Source of the DNA: JAXGQE01 sp040766585
GTDB taxonomy: Bacteria > Bacillota > SLNR01
Assembly: GCA_040766585.1 (NCBI GenBank)
Contig: JAXGQE010000012.1
Coordinates: forward strand, 1-64,000
Direction of reading: 5' to 3'
DNA: 64,000 nucleotides
Shown here: in pieces, positions 1-7,664 of the stretch
Layout: every line of letters starts with the position of its first letter
Position numbering within the stretch: the first letter of the stretch is position 1
Notes under the pieces: model-generated
Told to the model about the DNA's origin: nothing
Seen by the model: the letters and a program-made list of their open reading frames with translations, nothing else
Database searches by the model: none
Made by a program: the position numbers and the translations under genes

Positions 1-86
1 TTTTTTCTCTGTTCATAATTATTTCCCAGTTTTAAGGTCTTGACATATTACCGTGGGTCTTTATTGACATTCTGGGAGTGATATTC

Positions 87-725
87 ATGGAAGATATCGG
101 CGGTCTGCAAAAGTATCTGGACGGACTCCCTGAGCTGGAGCGAGCCGTCCGCCACAAGGGATTTGTATCGCTGGTCCACGACCAACCGTGCACTGTATCC
201 ACTCTGGCTCACCAACTGGGTCAGACAGAGACGGTCATAAAACAAACCATCACCGCCATGGAAAAGCGGGGAACCCTGATCTGGGATCATACCCGCCACG
301 AGCTCAATGCCACCGGTGGTCTGTCCCTGACACCCACCAGCCACCGGCTGAGATTGAACCAGCGAGAGATGTTTGCCTGGTGTGCAGCCGATGCTGTGGG
401 TATCCCGGCAGCATTATCTTTGGATGCTGAAATCGATTCTGCCTGTCAATTCTGCAGAACACCGATCCACATTGCGATGAAAAAGGGCAGAATCCTGGAG
501 GCTGCGCCCCAGAACCCCCAGGTTTTTGTGGCTCATGCCGATCCGGCGCAGTCGGTATCCGGGCACACCTGAAGCCAGATCAACTTTTTTTGCTCCGTGG
601 AGCATGCTCAAGCGTGGATGAACGCCCATCCGGACGCACCCGGAACCCTGCTGGATCTGCCAGGTGCCGTTGAATTGGGGCTTCTATGGTGGAACGAGTT
701 CCGCTACCTGGCCAATCAGGATTAA
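87..725 (+). CDS. merB: organomercurial lyase MerB, predicted selenoprotein (in-frame TGA at 570-572)
   Basis: Cleaves the carbon-mercury bond of organomercurials. The frame from ATG 87 (SD GGGAG about 8 nt upstream; an upstream in-frame GTG at 78 has no spacing for an SD) runs to TGA 570-572, then continues in the same frame to TAA 723-725. Read through, it gives 212 residues, the size I recall for classical MerB. An N-terminal winged-helix-like region is followed by FAWCAAD, matching the family WCxxD that carries catalytic Cys96 and Asp99. The TGA falls in GHT-TGA-SQINFFCS, which aligns with FCCHVHFFAS of MerB, so the stop sits exactly at the second catalytic cysteine, Cys159. The C-terminal part (HAQAW, LGLLWWNEF) is intact. 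I infer selenocysteine insertion. A nonsense-mutated pseudogene is the alternative, but the position and the hairpin that follows argue against it. Confidence 0.85.
591..604 (+). promoter_or_regulatory. candidate bacterial SECIS hairpin of merB
   Basis: TGCTC-CGTG-GAGCA forms a 5-bp stem with a 4-nt loop whose second base is G. The loop starts 23 nt after the TGA at 570-572, inside the usual bacterial SECIS spacing (about 16-37 nt). The stem is short, so on its own it is weak. Its support is the placement after a TGA at a catalytic cysteine. Confidence 0.6.
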
Positions 726-754
726 AAAGGGCCATCGGACGCATGTCCGGTGGC
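724..754 (-). terminator. intrinsic terminator of fabK
   Basis: A 10-bp stem (731-740 with 745-754, one G-U pair) with loop GCAT. Read on the minus strand it is followed by CCTTTTTAA. It lies just past the fabK stop and converges on merB. Confidence 0.75.
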
Positions 755-773
755 CTCAATGTCTTCAGACCCT

Positions 774-1721
774 TTATTTGGAAACCAATCGGGCCGCTCC
801 CAGAAGAATTTCCTCAGCCTGCTGAACCACTGAGTGGATCATCTCAGCGGCGGATTCCTGGCATCGGACCAGCCCAGCAATCTGCCCGGCCGGAAGCGAT
901 CCCAGCACCATATCCCCCTGATCCACTGCCAGCTGGAATTTTCCCTGCTGGAGTTTTTGAATATCGGCGTAATCGGCTCCTTCGGCTTCCATTTTAGCCA
1001 CTTGTTCGGTGGTCTCGCTGCGCAGAACCCGCATGGAGTGACTGGTGCCTTTGCCCAGATGCAGTGTATCGGTATCTACAGCATCGATGATCCTCTGCTT
1101 GGCCTGAGGATGAATTTTACATTCAGTGGCAGCCATCAGACGTGTCCCCATCTGGACACCGGAAGCCCCCAGAAGCATCACTGCAGCCATCCCTCGTCCA
1201 TCCCCGATCCCGCCGGCCGCTAGCACAGGGATGGATACAGCATCCACCACCTGGGGAATCAACGCCATGGTGGTCAGTTCTCCGATATGGCCTCCGGCTT
1301 CCATGCCTTCCACCACCACGCCGTCCGCACCGTTTTCTTCCATTCGTTTGGCCAGCTTCACATTGGGCACTACGGGGAAGACCCGGATGCCCGCTTCCTT
1401 CAACCGGGGAATATACGGCAGGGGATTGCCAGCACCGGTGGTTACACCCGCCACGCCTTCTTCGATGATCACTTTCAGATATTCCTCCAGATCCGGGCTT
1501 TTCAGCATCAAGTTTACGCCAAACGGCTTATCCGTCATATCCCGGGCCGTCATAATCTCCTTACGTAGAGAATCCGCCGTATGCCCCAACGAGGCAATGA
1601 TGCCGAAACCGCCAGCTGCAGAAACAGCCCCCGCCAGGCGGCCGTCGGAAATGTAGGCCATGGCTCCTCCAAATATCGGGTATTGAATGTTCAGCAAATC
1701 ACACACCGGGGATACTATCAT
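774..1721 (-). CDS. fabK: FabK-type enoyl-ACP reductase II / nitronate monooxygenase family
   Basis: FMN-binding TIM-barrel protein of 315 residues, close to the usual FabK length. It shows the family's N-terminal IQYPIFGGAMAYIS, the central EGMEAGGHIGELTTM and the phosphate-binding AAGGIGDGRGMAA, followed by LGASGVQMGTR. These fit the FabK branch, which reduces enoyl-ACP in the last step of fatty-acid elongation, better than plain nitronate monooxygenases. No other fab genes are nearby, so a stand-alone nitronate-oxidising role remains possible. Its start overlaps the end of the upstream methyltransferase gene by 4 nt, so the two are probably cotranscribed. Confidence 0.8.
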   Translation of the reverse strand: MIVSPVCDLLNIQYPIFGGAMAYISDGRLAGAVSAAGGFGIIASLGHTADSLRKEIMTARDMTDKPFGVNLMLKSPDLEEYLKVIIEEGVAGVTTGAGNPLPYIPRLKEAGIRVFPVVPNVKLAKRMEENGADGVVVEGMEAGGHIGELTTMALIPQVVDAVSIPVLAAGGIGDGRGMAAVMLLGASGVQMGTRLMAATECKIHPQAKQRIIDAVDTDTLHLGKGTSHSMRVLRSETTEQVAKMEAEGADYADIQKLQQGKFQLAVDQGDMVLGSLPAGQIAGLVRCQESAAEMIHSVVQQAEEILLGAARLVSK

Positions 1722-2896
1722 TCTTCGTTCTCCTCCTTCGTTTCGATACGGTCCCGGGACGGCCTCCGTGTCGGCCGCGGTCCATAGTACTGAAACAGCT
1801 GGCAGGCAATCATCCCGTTATACAGCTTCCGTCGTTTATCCGCCCGTCGTCCAAAAAGATTCTCAAATCCCTGGACCGGGGTCAGAATATAGTAGGACCA
1901 GGTGTCCAGAGACTGAAACACCTTCCCCATGGTTCGATACAGATCTTCGATGTCCTGTGGATCTCCCATCCGCTCTCCATACGGCGGGTTGGTTATAATG
2001 CACCCATATTTTTTGCTGGAGCGCAGTTCTTCCATGGGGAGTTTCTGAAAGAAACAGATATCCTCCACCCCGCACTTTTCTGCATGGAACCGAGCCATCT
2101 TCAGCACTTCTCCGTCAATATCCGAACCCAGGACTCGAAAATCCCGATCCTCCGTTACGGCAGAAAGGGCCTTCTCCCTTTCCTCTTTCCAGATCGCTTC
2201 CGGCAGAATCGGCCACTGATCACTGACAAAGGCTCTGCGCATCCCCGGCGCCATATTCAGACCAATCATGGCCGCCTCGATGGGAATGGTGCCGGATCCG
2301 CAAAATGGATCAATCAGCGGTTTCTCCGGGGACCATTGGCTCAACAGCACCATGGCGGCAGCCAGGGTTTCCCGTAAAGGGGCCTCGCTGACAGCTGTGC
2401 GGTAGCCTCGCTTGTGAAGACCGGTCCCTGTGGTATCCAGAGTCAGTGTGGCCTCATCATTGAGCATACCCACTTCAATCCGATAGCGAGGCCCGGATTC
2501 TGGAAACCACTCTAGCTTGTATGTCTTTTTCAATCGCTCCACCACGGCTTTTTTTACGATGGCCTGGCAGTCGGATATTGAAAACAGGGTGGATCGAATG
2601 GATTTGCCGATCACCGGGAATTCCGCATCCTGAGGTAAAAAGTCCTCCCAGGGCAGTGCAGCGGTTCCATCAAAAAGCTCAGTAAATGTGACAGCCGGAA
2701 ATGTTCCTACCTGAATCAGAACCCGATCTGCCGTTCGCAGCCACAGATTGGCCCGGACCACGGCGGATGCATCTCCCCGAAACAAAATCCGGCCGGTTTC
2801 CACAGTTAGATCCTGGTATCCCAGCTGCCTCAATTCCCGGGCGGTGACGGCTTCCAAACCGAACGCCGTCATCACCATAATGTCGAATTCAGCCAT
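1718..2896 (-). CDS. THUMP-domain 23S rRNA (guanine-N2) methyltransferase, RlmL/YpsC type
   Basis: SAM-dependent methyltransferase of about 392 residues predicted to modify a guanine in 23S rRNA. An N-terminal ferredoxin-like/THUMP region is followed by a methyltransferase domain with DPFCGSGTIPIEAAM (SAM loop) and the NPPYGER catalytic motif of N2-guanine methylases. I chose ATG 2896 (MAEFDIMV) over the longer frame because it starts 4 nt after the previous gene's stop at 2901 and fits the family start. The C-terminal tail is rich in Arg/Glu. The target base cannot be read from the sequence. Confidence 0.85.
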   Translation of the reverse strand: MAEFDIMVMTAFGLEAVTARELRQLGYQDLTVETGRILFRGDASAVVRANLWLRTADRVLIQVGTFPAVTFTELFDGTAALPWEDFLPQDAEFPVIGKSIRSTLFSISDCQAIVKKAVVERLKKTYKLEWFPESGPRYRIEVGMLNDEATLTLDTTGTGLHKRGYRTAVSEAPLRETLAAAMVLLSQWSPEKPLIDPFCGSGTIPIEAAMIGLNMAPGMRRAFVSDQWPILPEAIWKEEREKALSAVTEDRDFRVLGSDIDGEVLKMARFHAEKCGVEDICFFQKLPMEELRSSKKYGCIITNPPYGERMGDPQDIEDLYRTMGKVFQSLDTWSYYILTPVQGFENLFGRRADKRRKLYNGMIACQLFQYYGPRPTRRPSRDRIETKEENEE

Positions 2897-2900
2897 GGAA

Positions 2901-3467
2901 TCACTTCCCGTCCGTTTTTTGCAGCGATGCGGCCAGGTCATGGAGACACTGGTAGATGGTATCGAGTTTGTATCGGCGGCTTTTTTTGGTAATGGAAATC
3001 ATATCAAACACATCGGCATGGACATGCTGGCAAAACTGCTGAAATGCCAATAGGCAGGTAATGGTTCCCCGGCCGCTGCCGCCGGCAGCAGCGACTCCCA
3101 CTGCCTGTTTATTCTTCAGACCGCTTTGTTCCCAACGGGTTCCTTCACAGCGTCTGAGACGATCGAAAAACGCTTTGGCGCTTTCACTGAATTCACCCCA
3201 GTACACCGGAGTCACCAGGACAAACGCATCCGCCTGGAGCAGTTCGTGATGCACAGCCTGAAATCCATCCTCTACCTGGCATTCATGGTCTGTCCAGCAG
3301 GTGCCGTACCCTCGCCCGCAGGCCTGGCACAGGCCAATGCCGGAATGGTTCAGATCGACAATCTTGACCGACGCTCCTGCCTTTTTGGCTCCCAGTGCGG
3401 CCGCCTCTCCGCAGGCCGCTGTCAGTCCATCGCTGTTGGGACTGGCTGTATACACGATAATATTCAT
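2901..3467 (-). CDS. NADPH-dependent FMN reductase / iron-sulfur flavoprotein-like
   Basis: Flavodoxin-fold protein of 188 residues. The start at 3467 has an ideal SD, AGGAGG with 9 nt spacing. The N-terminus MNIIVYTASPNSDG is the FMN phosphate-binding loop. A cluster of cysteines follows at about residues 47-62 (GLCQACGRGYGTC), resembling the cysteine region of iron-sulfur flavoproteins though not identical to the usual spacing. PVYWGEFS is the flavin-stacking loop. It probably transfers electrons between a nicotinamide cofactor and an unknown partner. It sits in a minus-strand run with the desulfhydrase-like gene upstream. Confidence 0.7.
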   Translation of the reverse strand: MNIIVYTASPNSDGLTAACGEAAALGAKKAGASVKIVDLNHSGIGLCQACGRGYGTCWTDHECQVEDGFQAVHHELLQADAFVLVTPVYWGEFSESAKAFFDRLRRCEGTRWEQSGLKNKQAVGVAAAGGSGRGTITCLLAFQQFCQHVHADVFDMISITKKSRRYKLDTIYQCLHDLAASLQKTDGK

Positions 3468-3480
3468 GGTAAAACACCTC

Positions 3481-4464
3481 CTACGGCTGATAATGGTAGG
3501 CCTGGGCAAACAGGGAGGGCAGTCCTCCGGTGTGGATGAAACAGGATGCTTCAGAACGAGGAATGATCCCTCTTTCTACCAAAGCCCGGAGTCCCCCCAG
3601 CGTTTTGCTGGTATAGATGCTTTCCAGATAGATTCCTTCCGTCCGGGGCAGGTCGTACGCTGCCTGCAAAGACGCCTCTGTCAGGGCACCGTACCCGTCC
3701 CCCAGGAAATCATCATAAATGGTCATCACGTCTTCTAAATCCAGAGTCGGAGTGATTCCGGTAATCCGGACCATATCATCCCAGAGTCCTTTCATCTCAT
3801 TCAAGAGATACTCCCGGGGATATTCTACACTGATGACATGGACATGAAAAGGCTTGGCCAAAATGGCTGTCCCATAAACAAATCCAGTGGCTGTGGCTGC
3901 CATGGCGCCCACCATGCCGATATGCCGAAGATCGATGCGGGCATCTTCCGCCTGCTGATGCAGTTCCAAGGCGGCCGTGGCGTACCCCAAAGCTCCCCGG
4001 CCTGAGTTCTGGATCAAGTAGGGTTTCTTTCCGGTCTTTTCGATTTCATCCGCTACTTCACGGGTCCTTCTGCCGCGCTCCTCTTCATCCACCGGTCCCA
4101 GAAATATGCTTTTGGCTCCTGCCAGATGGTTCAGCAGCATATTTCCCTGGTAGAAATCCGGTCGACTGCCGTTGTGCACCAGGACACACTCCAGACCCAG
4201 TTTGGCGCAGGCTGCGGCAGCCAGCCGACACTGGTTGGACTGCAGCCCTCCGGCTGCTACCACCACATCGGCCCCCAAGGCTATGGCTTCACCCAAGAGG
4301 TATTCCAGGGTTCGTACCTTGTTTCCGCCCATTCCCAGCGGAAACGCATCATCTCTCTTCACGTAAAGATGGTCGTAGTCAAACAGTTTTCCGTACCGGG
4401 GAGCATGTTCCAGAGGGGTAGGCGCATCATACAGCCGGACCCTAGGTACATGGGAAAAAATCAT
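3481..4464 (-). CDS. PLP-dependent D-cysteine desulfhydrase / ACC deaminase family
   Basis: Fold-type II PLP enzyme of 327 residues. GMGGNKVRTLEYL holds the Schiff-base lysine, and GGLQSNQCRLAAA is the substrate-carboxylate and phosphate region typical of D-cysteine desulfhydrases and 1-aminocyclopropane-1-carboxylate deaminases. The late HTGGLPSLFA is the phosphate-binding glycine loop. D-cysteine desulfhydrase is the more usual activity in anaerobes, but substrate cannot be fixed from sequence. ATG overlaps the stop of the upstream Tag-PanE frame (ATGA, 4461-4464), showing translational coupling. Confidence 0.75.
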   Translation of the reverse strand: MIFSHVPRVRLYDAPTPLEHAPRYGKLFDYDHLYVKRDDAFPLGMGGNKVRTLEYLLGEAIALGADVVVAAGGLQSNQCRLAAAACAKLGLECVLVHNGSRPDFYQGNMLLNHLAGAKSIFLGPVDEEERGRRTREVADEIEKTGKKPYLIQNSGRGALGYATAALELHQQAEDARIDLRHIGMVGAMAATATGFVYGTAILAKPFHVHVISVEYPREYLLNEMKGLWDDMVRITGITPTLDLEDVMTIYDDFLGDGYGALTEASLQAAYDLPRTEGIYLESIYTSKTLGGLRALVERGIIPRSEASCFIHTGGLPSLFAQAYHYQP

Positions 4465-5894
4465 GGCGACACTTCCTTTCTTTCGGCGGACTGTCCAGAC
4501 AGAAAGTCAATCGTGGCGGTCAGCGCCTGATTCACAGGGGCCTCAATACCATGGCGCAGGCCTTCCCGGACAATGTACCCATTGATATAGTCCACTTCCG
4601 TGGGTTGTCCCCGCTGCAAATCCCGCACCAGAGACGGTACATTCTCAGAGCGAAAATATCTGTTTAAGCCGTGGATGTCCAGATCCAGATGGACCCCCTG
4701 GACAGCGGCTACTTTTTTTACTTCCTCCAGGATGTGCTTTTTCACATCATCCAGTTGGGGATTTGAAATCTGCCGGTTGTTGATCTGAAGCAGTCCGGCC
4801 AGTGGATTGGCCACACAGTTGATCAGCAGCTTATTCCACTGAGCCTGGAGAAAATGTTCGGTAATCTCGCAGTCAATGGGGCCGTCTGCCATCCAGTCCT
4901 TCAACATCTGCGCCGGCCGGGAAGGAGGGAAAATCAGCTTGCCTCGGTAAAATTGAACATCCCCCTGGCCGCTGCTGTTGGCTCCAAACTGAACGATCCC
5001 GCGCTGGAGAGGAATCCCCATCTGACTCGCTGCATCCTCTTCGAATCCCATGCCGTTTTGCAGGGCAGCCACCCACTGATTCGGATGCAGCAGCGGTTTC
5101 AGCCAGGCAGCGGTCCGCTGTATCCCCCATATTTTACCCGTCAGGAGCACCAGATCTTCCGGTTTCAACGCCTCTACTTCTGCTGATGCGCACACATCCA
5201 GATGGACCACCGTTTCCGGTTCATTGTACAGGGCGATGCGCAGACCGTCTTCTTTTACCTTTCGGGCATGGGGACTGTCGCCTACCAGGACCACAGGGAT
5301 ATGCCGACTCAGGATGGCAACCAGCACAGATCCAACGGCACCGGCTCCGATGACCCAGACAGTGGGTGATTTTTCTTGTCGGTCATGAGTCTTCCTTTCA
5401 TACTTCCAGCAGCCGGGTTCATGGAGGTTGTCGATCATACCCACCGATTGGAAAAAAGCTTCGGCAATCAGGGGCCCCATGAACTGAAAGCGCTTCCGGA
5501 ATTCTTTCTGCTTCTCCTCAAGGGTGTAGCTTTTCAGCGTTTCCAGATAGTTTTTCAGGCTGCCGTGCTGCCCTATGAGATTCAGGCATTCTTGGGCGTT
5601 GAAAACGGCCGCTTCGATTTTTTTGCGATTTCGGACGATTTCCTTTCGCATCATGCGCTCATTGACTTCCTCTTCTGTCATGGCAGCGACCCGTGCCACA
5701 TCAAATCCGAAAAATGCCTGTCGAAACGCATCCCTCTTATACAGAATGGTTCGCCAGCTCAAACCAGCCTGAAACATCTCCAGCACCATTCGTTCAAACA
5801 GTTCTTGATCCGTATCCACGGGAATTCCCCACTCCTCATCATGGTACGCTTCCAGAAGGGGATCCCCGGCACACCATCCACAGCGATTCATCAT
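4461..5894 (-). CDS. fused frame: 3-methyladenine DNA glycosylase I (Tag) + ketopantoate reductase (PanE)
   Basis: One open frame of 477 residues carries two unrelated enzymes. Residues about 1-175 are Tag: CGWCAGDPLLEAYHDEEWG with zinc ligands Cys5 and His18, and NLHEPGC carrying the second His/Cys pair of the zinc snap. Residues about 182-470 are a full PanE/ApbA: VWVIGAGAVGS (NADP loop), QWNKLLINCVANP (catalytic Lys) and EVDYINGYIV. Tag excises alkylated adenine; PanE makes pantoate for coenzyme A. At the junction an ATG with an AGGAAG SD lies in another frame at about 5387. One extra A in a run of five A would place PanE on its own start, so the fusion may be an indel or an assembly error. 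Confidence 0.8.
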   Translation of the reverse strand: MMNRCGWCAGDPLLEAYHDEEWGIPVDTDQELFERMVLEMFQAGLSWRTILYKRDAFRQAFFGFDVARVAAMTEEEVNERMMRKEIVRNRKKIEAAVFNAQECLNLIGQHGSLKNYLETLKSYTLEEKQKEFRKRFQFMGPLIAEAFFQSVGMIDNLHEPGCWKYERKTHDRQEKSPTVWVIGAGAVGSVLVAILSRHIPVVLVGDSPHARKVKEDGLRIALYNEPETVVHLDVCASAEVEALKPEDLVLLTGKIWGIQRTAAWLKPLLHPNQWVAALQNGMGFEEDAASQMGIPLQRGIVQFGANSSGQGDVQFYRGKLIFPPSRPAQMLKDWMADGPIDCEITEHFLQAQWNKLLINCVANPLAGLLQINNRQISNPQLDDVKKHILEEVKKVAAVQGVHLDLDIHGLNRYFRSENVPSLVRDLQRGQPTEVDYINGYIVREGLRHGIEAPVNQALTATIDFLSGQSAERKEVSP

Positions 5895-6002
5895 TTCACC
5901 CCATATGTTCAGATCATTGAATCAATTTACTCTACCAATCATTCTCTTTGTCTGGCATCCTGCCCTATTCGGAAAACCCAAGAAAACTCCGCTACAACCC
6001 AT

Positions 6003-6021
6003 CCGAAGGTGCCTCCTTCGG
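6003..6021 (-). other. hairpin in the ogt-tag gap
   Basis: CCGAAGG / CCTTCGG perfect 7-bp stem with a 5-nt loop in the 180-nt stretch between the ogt end and the tag start. There is no U-tract on the minus strand, so it is not a convincing terminator; it may be an attenuator or an mRNA-stability element. The rest of this gap holds no supported gene. Confidence 0.35.
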
Positions 6022-6074
6022 GCTCCCAGCACTCCGTGCATGCCTTGTCTGACATGTCCCAGCCATCCGTGCTA

Positions 6075-6623
6075 TCAATCTTTGTACGGGATTTTTTCCA
6101 GATCCAGCAATTTTCTTTTGGCGTCCAGTCCGCCGCCAAACCCCGTCAGGGCCCCGCCGGAGCCCAAAATACGGTGTCAAGGCACCACTGGAAATACCGG
6201 ATTGATGTGCATGGCCCCTCCAATGGCGCGGCATGCTTTGGGCCGGCCGATTCGTTTGGCCAGATCCCCGTAGGTGGCCGCTTCCCCATAGGGGACCTCC
6301 TTGCAGGCTTCCAATGCCTGCCGCTGGAAATCAGTGACACCGGTTTCCGCCCAATCCACCGGGAAATCCAGCGACACGGCTTTTCCCTGATAGTATTCAT
6401 TCAGTTCAGCGGCCAGCATCTTCAGGCTTTCCTCGTTCATTTTCTTGCCCTGGAGACAGTCGATCCGAGGAGCCTCATGGGCTGCTGCTTTATTCAGTTC
6501 TGTTTCTGCTTCCTGCTGAGTTTGGTACGGTCCGATCAGGGCAGTCAGTCCATCCTCAGTGGCTGATGCTCCGCCCCAACCCTGATCCAGTTGAAATACG
6601 AAAAGCCGTACTGGTTTCATCAT
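6075..6623 (-). CDS. ogt: O6-alkylguanine-DNA alkyltransferase (Ogt/MGMT), predicted selenoprotein (TGA at 6177-6179)
   Basis: Suicide repair protein that takes alkyl groups from O6-alkylguanine onto its active-site residue. The frame starts at 6623 (MMKPVRLF), reaches TGA 6177-6179 after INPVFPVVP, and continues in frame HRILGSGGALTGFGGG to a TGA at 6075-6077, giving 182 residues, normal for the family. The family motif is PCHRV(I); here it reads P-TGA-HRI, so the stop replaces exactly the alkyl-accepting cysteine. The DNA-binding helix region (VPYGEAATYGDLAKRIG, then ACRAIGGA, NP) is intact. Selenocysteine is the natural reading, supported by a strong hairpin 11 nt downstream. The neighbour Tag is also an alkylation-repair enzyme, which fits a small DNA-alkylation repair group. 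A pseudogene is the alternative. Confidence 0.88.
6149..6165 (-). promoter_or_regulatory. candidate bacterial SECIS hairpin of ogt
   Basis: On the minus strand GGGCTCC-GGC-GGGGCCC gives a 7-bp stem (one U-G pair) and a 3-nt loop starting with G. The stem begins 11 nt after the TGA and the loop 18 nt after it, within the bacterial SECIS range. This is a stronger hairpin than the one in merB. Confidence 0.7.
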
Positions 6624-6800
6624 TCAACCTTCCTTTCGTGATTCGTGATCCTGTACATCGTATTCTGGACGTATACACAGAAAACCTGCTGCCTGCTGGA
6701 TGTGAATTTATCCTCTCCAAGGAGGGTTTTCTTCCTTGATTGTGGAAGTCAGTCAGGCAGTTTCGAAGAATTCATCGGCCCTGTAAGGAGGTTGATTTGG

Positions 6801-7640
6801 ATGAATATGCCGTTTGGTGTATCGGCCATGACCTATACCTATGCCCGGTACTCGCTGCCGTTTACTCTTTCTTCCATCGCCCGGCTGGGCTTGTCCGAAG
6901 TCGAAATCTGGGGAAACCACCCCCATGCCCCCGTGGATTTGATGGATACACCGTATCTTTCCCAGGTTCAGTATCTTTTATCCAAAGAACAGCTGGGCGT
7001 ATCCATGTACACACCGGAACAACTTTCATCGCCGGTGTCCATTGGATCCTCCAACGATACCATCCGGGCACACAGTATCCGCTATTTCTGCCGGGCTGCC
7101 GACGCAGCCGCCGAGCTGGGAACCCACCGGATGCTGATGACATCCGGTACGATTCTGAAGGATGAACATCCCAAAGCAACCTGGCATCGATCCCTGGACA
7201 GCCTGAAAATCATCGCCGAACATGCGCAGCGCAAAGGGGTCTCTTTGGTATTGGAACCCCTGGCTCCGGAAGAATCTCCCATGATGTGCAGCCTCAAACA
7301 AGTGAAAGAAGCCTTCGATGAGCTGGCCTCCCTGAATGCCAAAGTTATGGTGGACCTGGTCCCCATGGTTCTCTGCGGGGATACGCTGGAGGAATACTTT
7401 CAGGTGTTTGGAGACGATTTGTCTGTGATTCATTTCATTGACTGCGATGGCACCAGCATCCGCCATCTGGTCCCTGGTGAAGGGATTATCGATTTTCCGA
7501 AAATTATGCGCACCCTAAACGAAAATCGATTTGCCGGTTCGGTTTCTCTGGAGCTGGGCGAAGCCTACCACAGCGAACCCGAGGATGCCCTGCGCCGTTC
7601 TTTAGATACGATTGACCGCCTGCTCGATCCGATCCGATAG
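6801..7640 (+). CDS. sugar phosphate isomerase/epimerase-like TIM barrel (AP endonuclease family 2)
   Basis: Xylose-isomerase-like barrel of 279 residues. The start at 6801 follows AAGGAGG with suitable spacing; the longer upstream frame has no family similarity. The metal-binding pattern is visible: EIWGNHPH near the N-terminus, LVLEPLAP in the middle, MVDLVPM, HFIDCDGT and the C-terminal SLELGEAY. Members isomerise or epimerise sugars, inositols or hydroxy-acids, or nick DNA; the acidic and histidine ligands suggest a sugar substrate but do not identify it. It lies 24 nt before sufC on the same strand, an unexplained pairing with iron-sulfur assembly. Confidence 0.7.
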   Translation: MNMPFGVSAMTYTYARYSLPFTLSSIARLGLSEVEIWGNHPHAPVDLMDTPYLSQVQYLLSKEQLGVSMYTPEQLSSPVSIGSSNDTIRAHSIRYFCRAADAAAELGTHRMLMTSGTILKDEHPKATWHRSLDSLKIIAEHAQRKGVSLVLEPLAPEESPMMCSLKQVKEAFDELASLNAKVMVDLVPMVLCGDTLEEYFQVFGDDLSVIHFIDCDGTSIRHLVPGEGIIDFPKIMRTLNENRFAGSVSLELGEAYHSEPEDALRRSLDTIDRLLDPIR

Positions 7641-7664
7641 AGAATCCGAAGGAGGAAATCAGCG

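Noticed and set aside
78..86. GTG start for merB at 78
   Set aside because: No ribosome-binding site with proper spacing; ATG 87 fits SD and family length.
570..572. TGA as a tryptophan codon throughout
   Set aside because: Many genes here end at TGA with family-like C-termini (for example the genes at 2901, 4461, 20440 and 32436), and both in-frame TGA codons lie at cysteine positions.
5899..6074. Short minus-strand frames between ogt and tag
   Set aside because: No ribosome-binding site or family similarity; they overlap the ogt tail.
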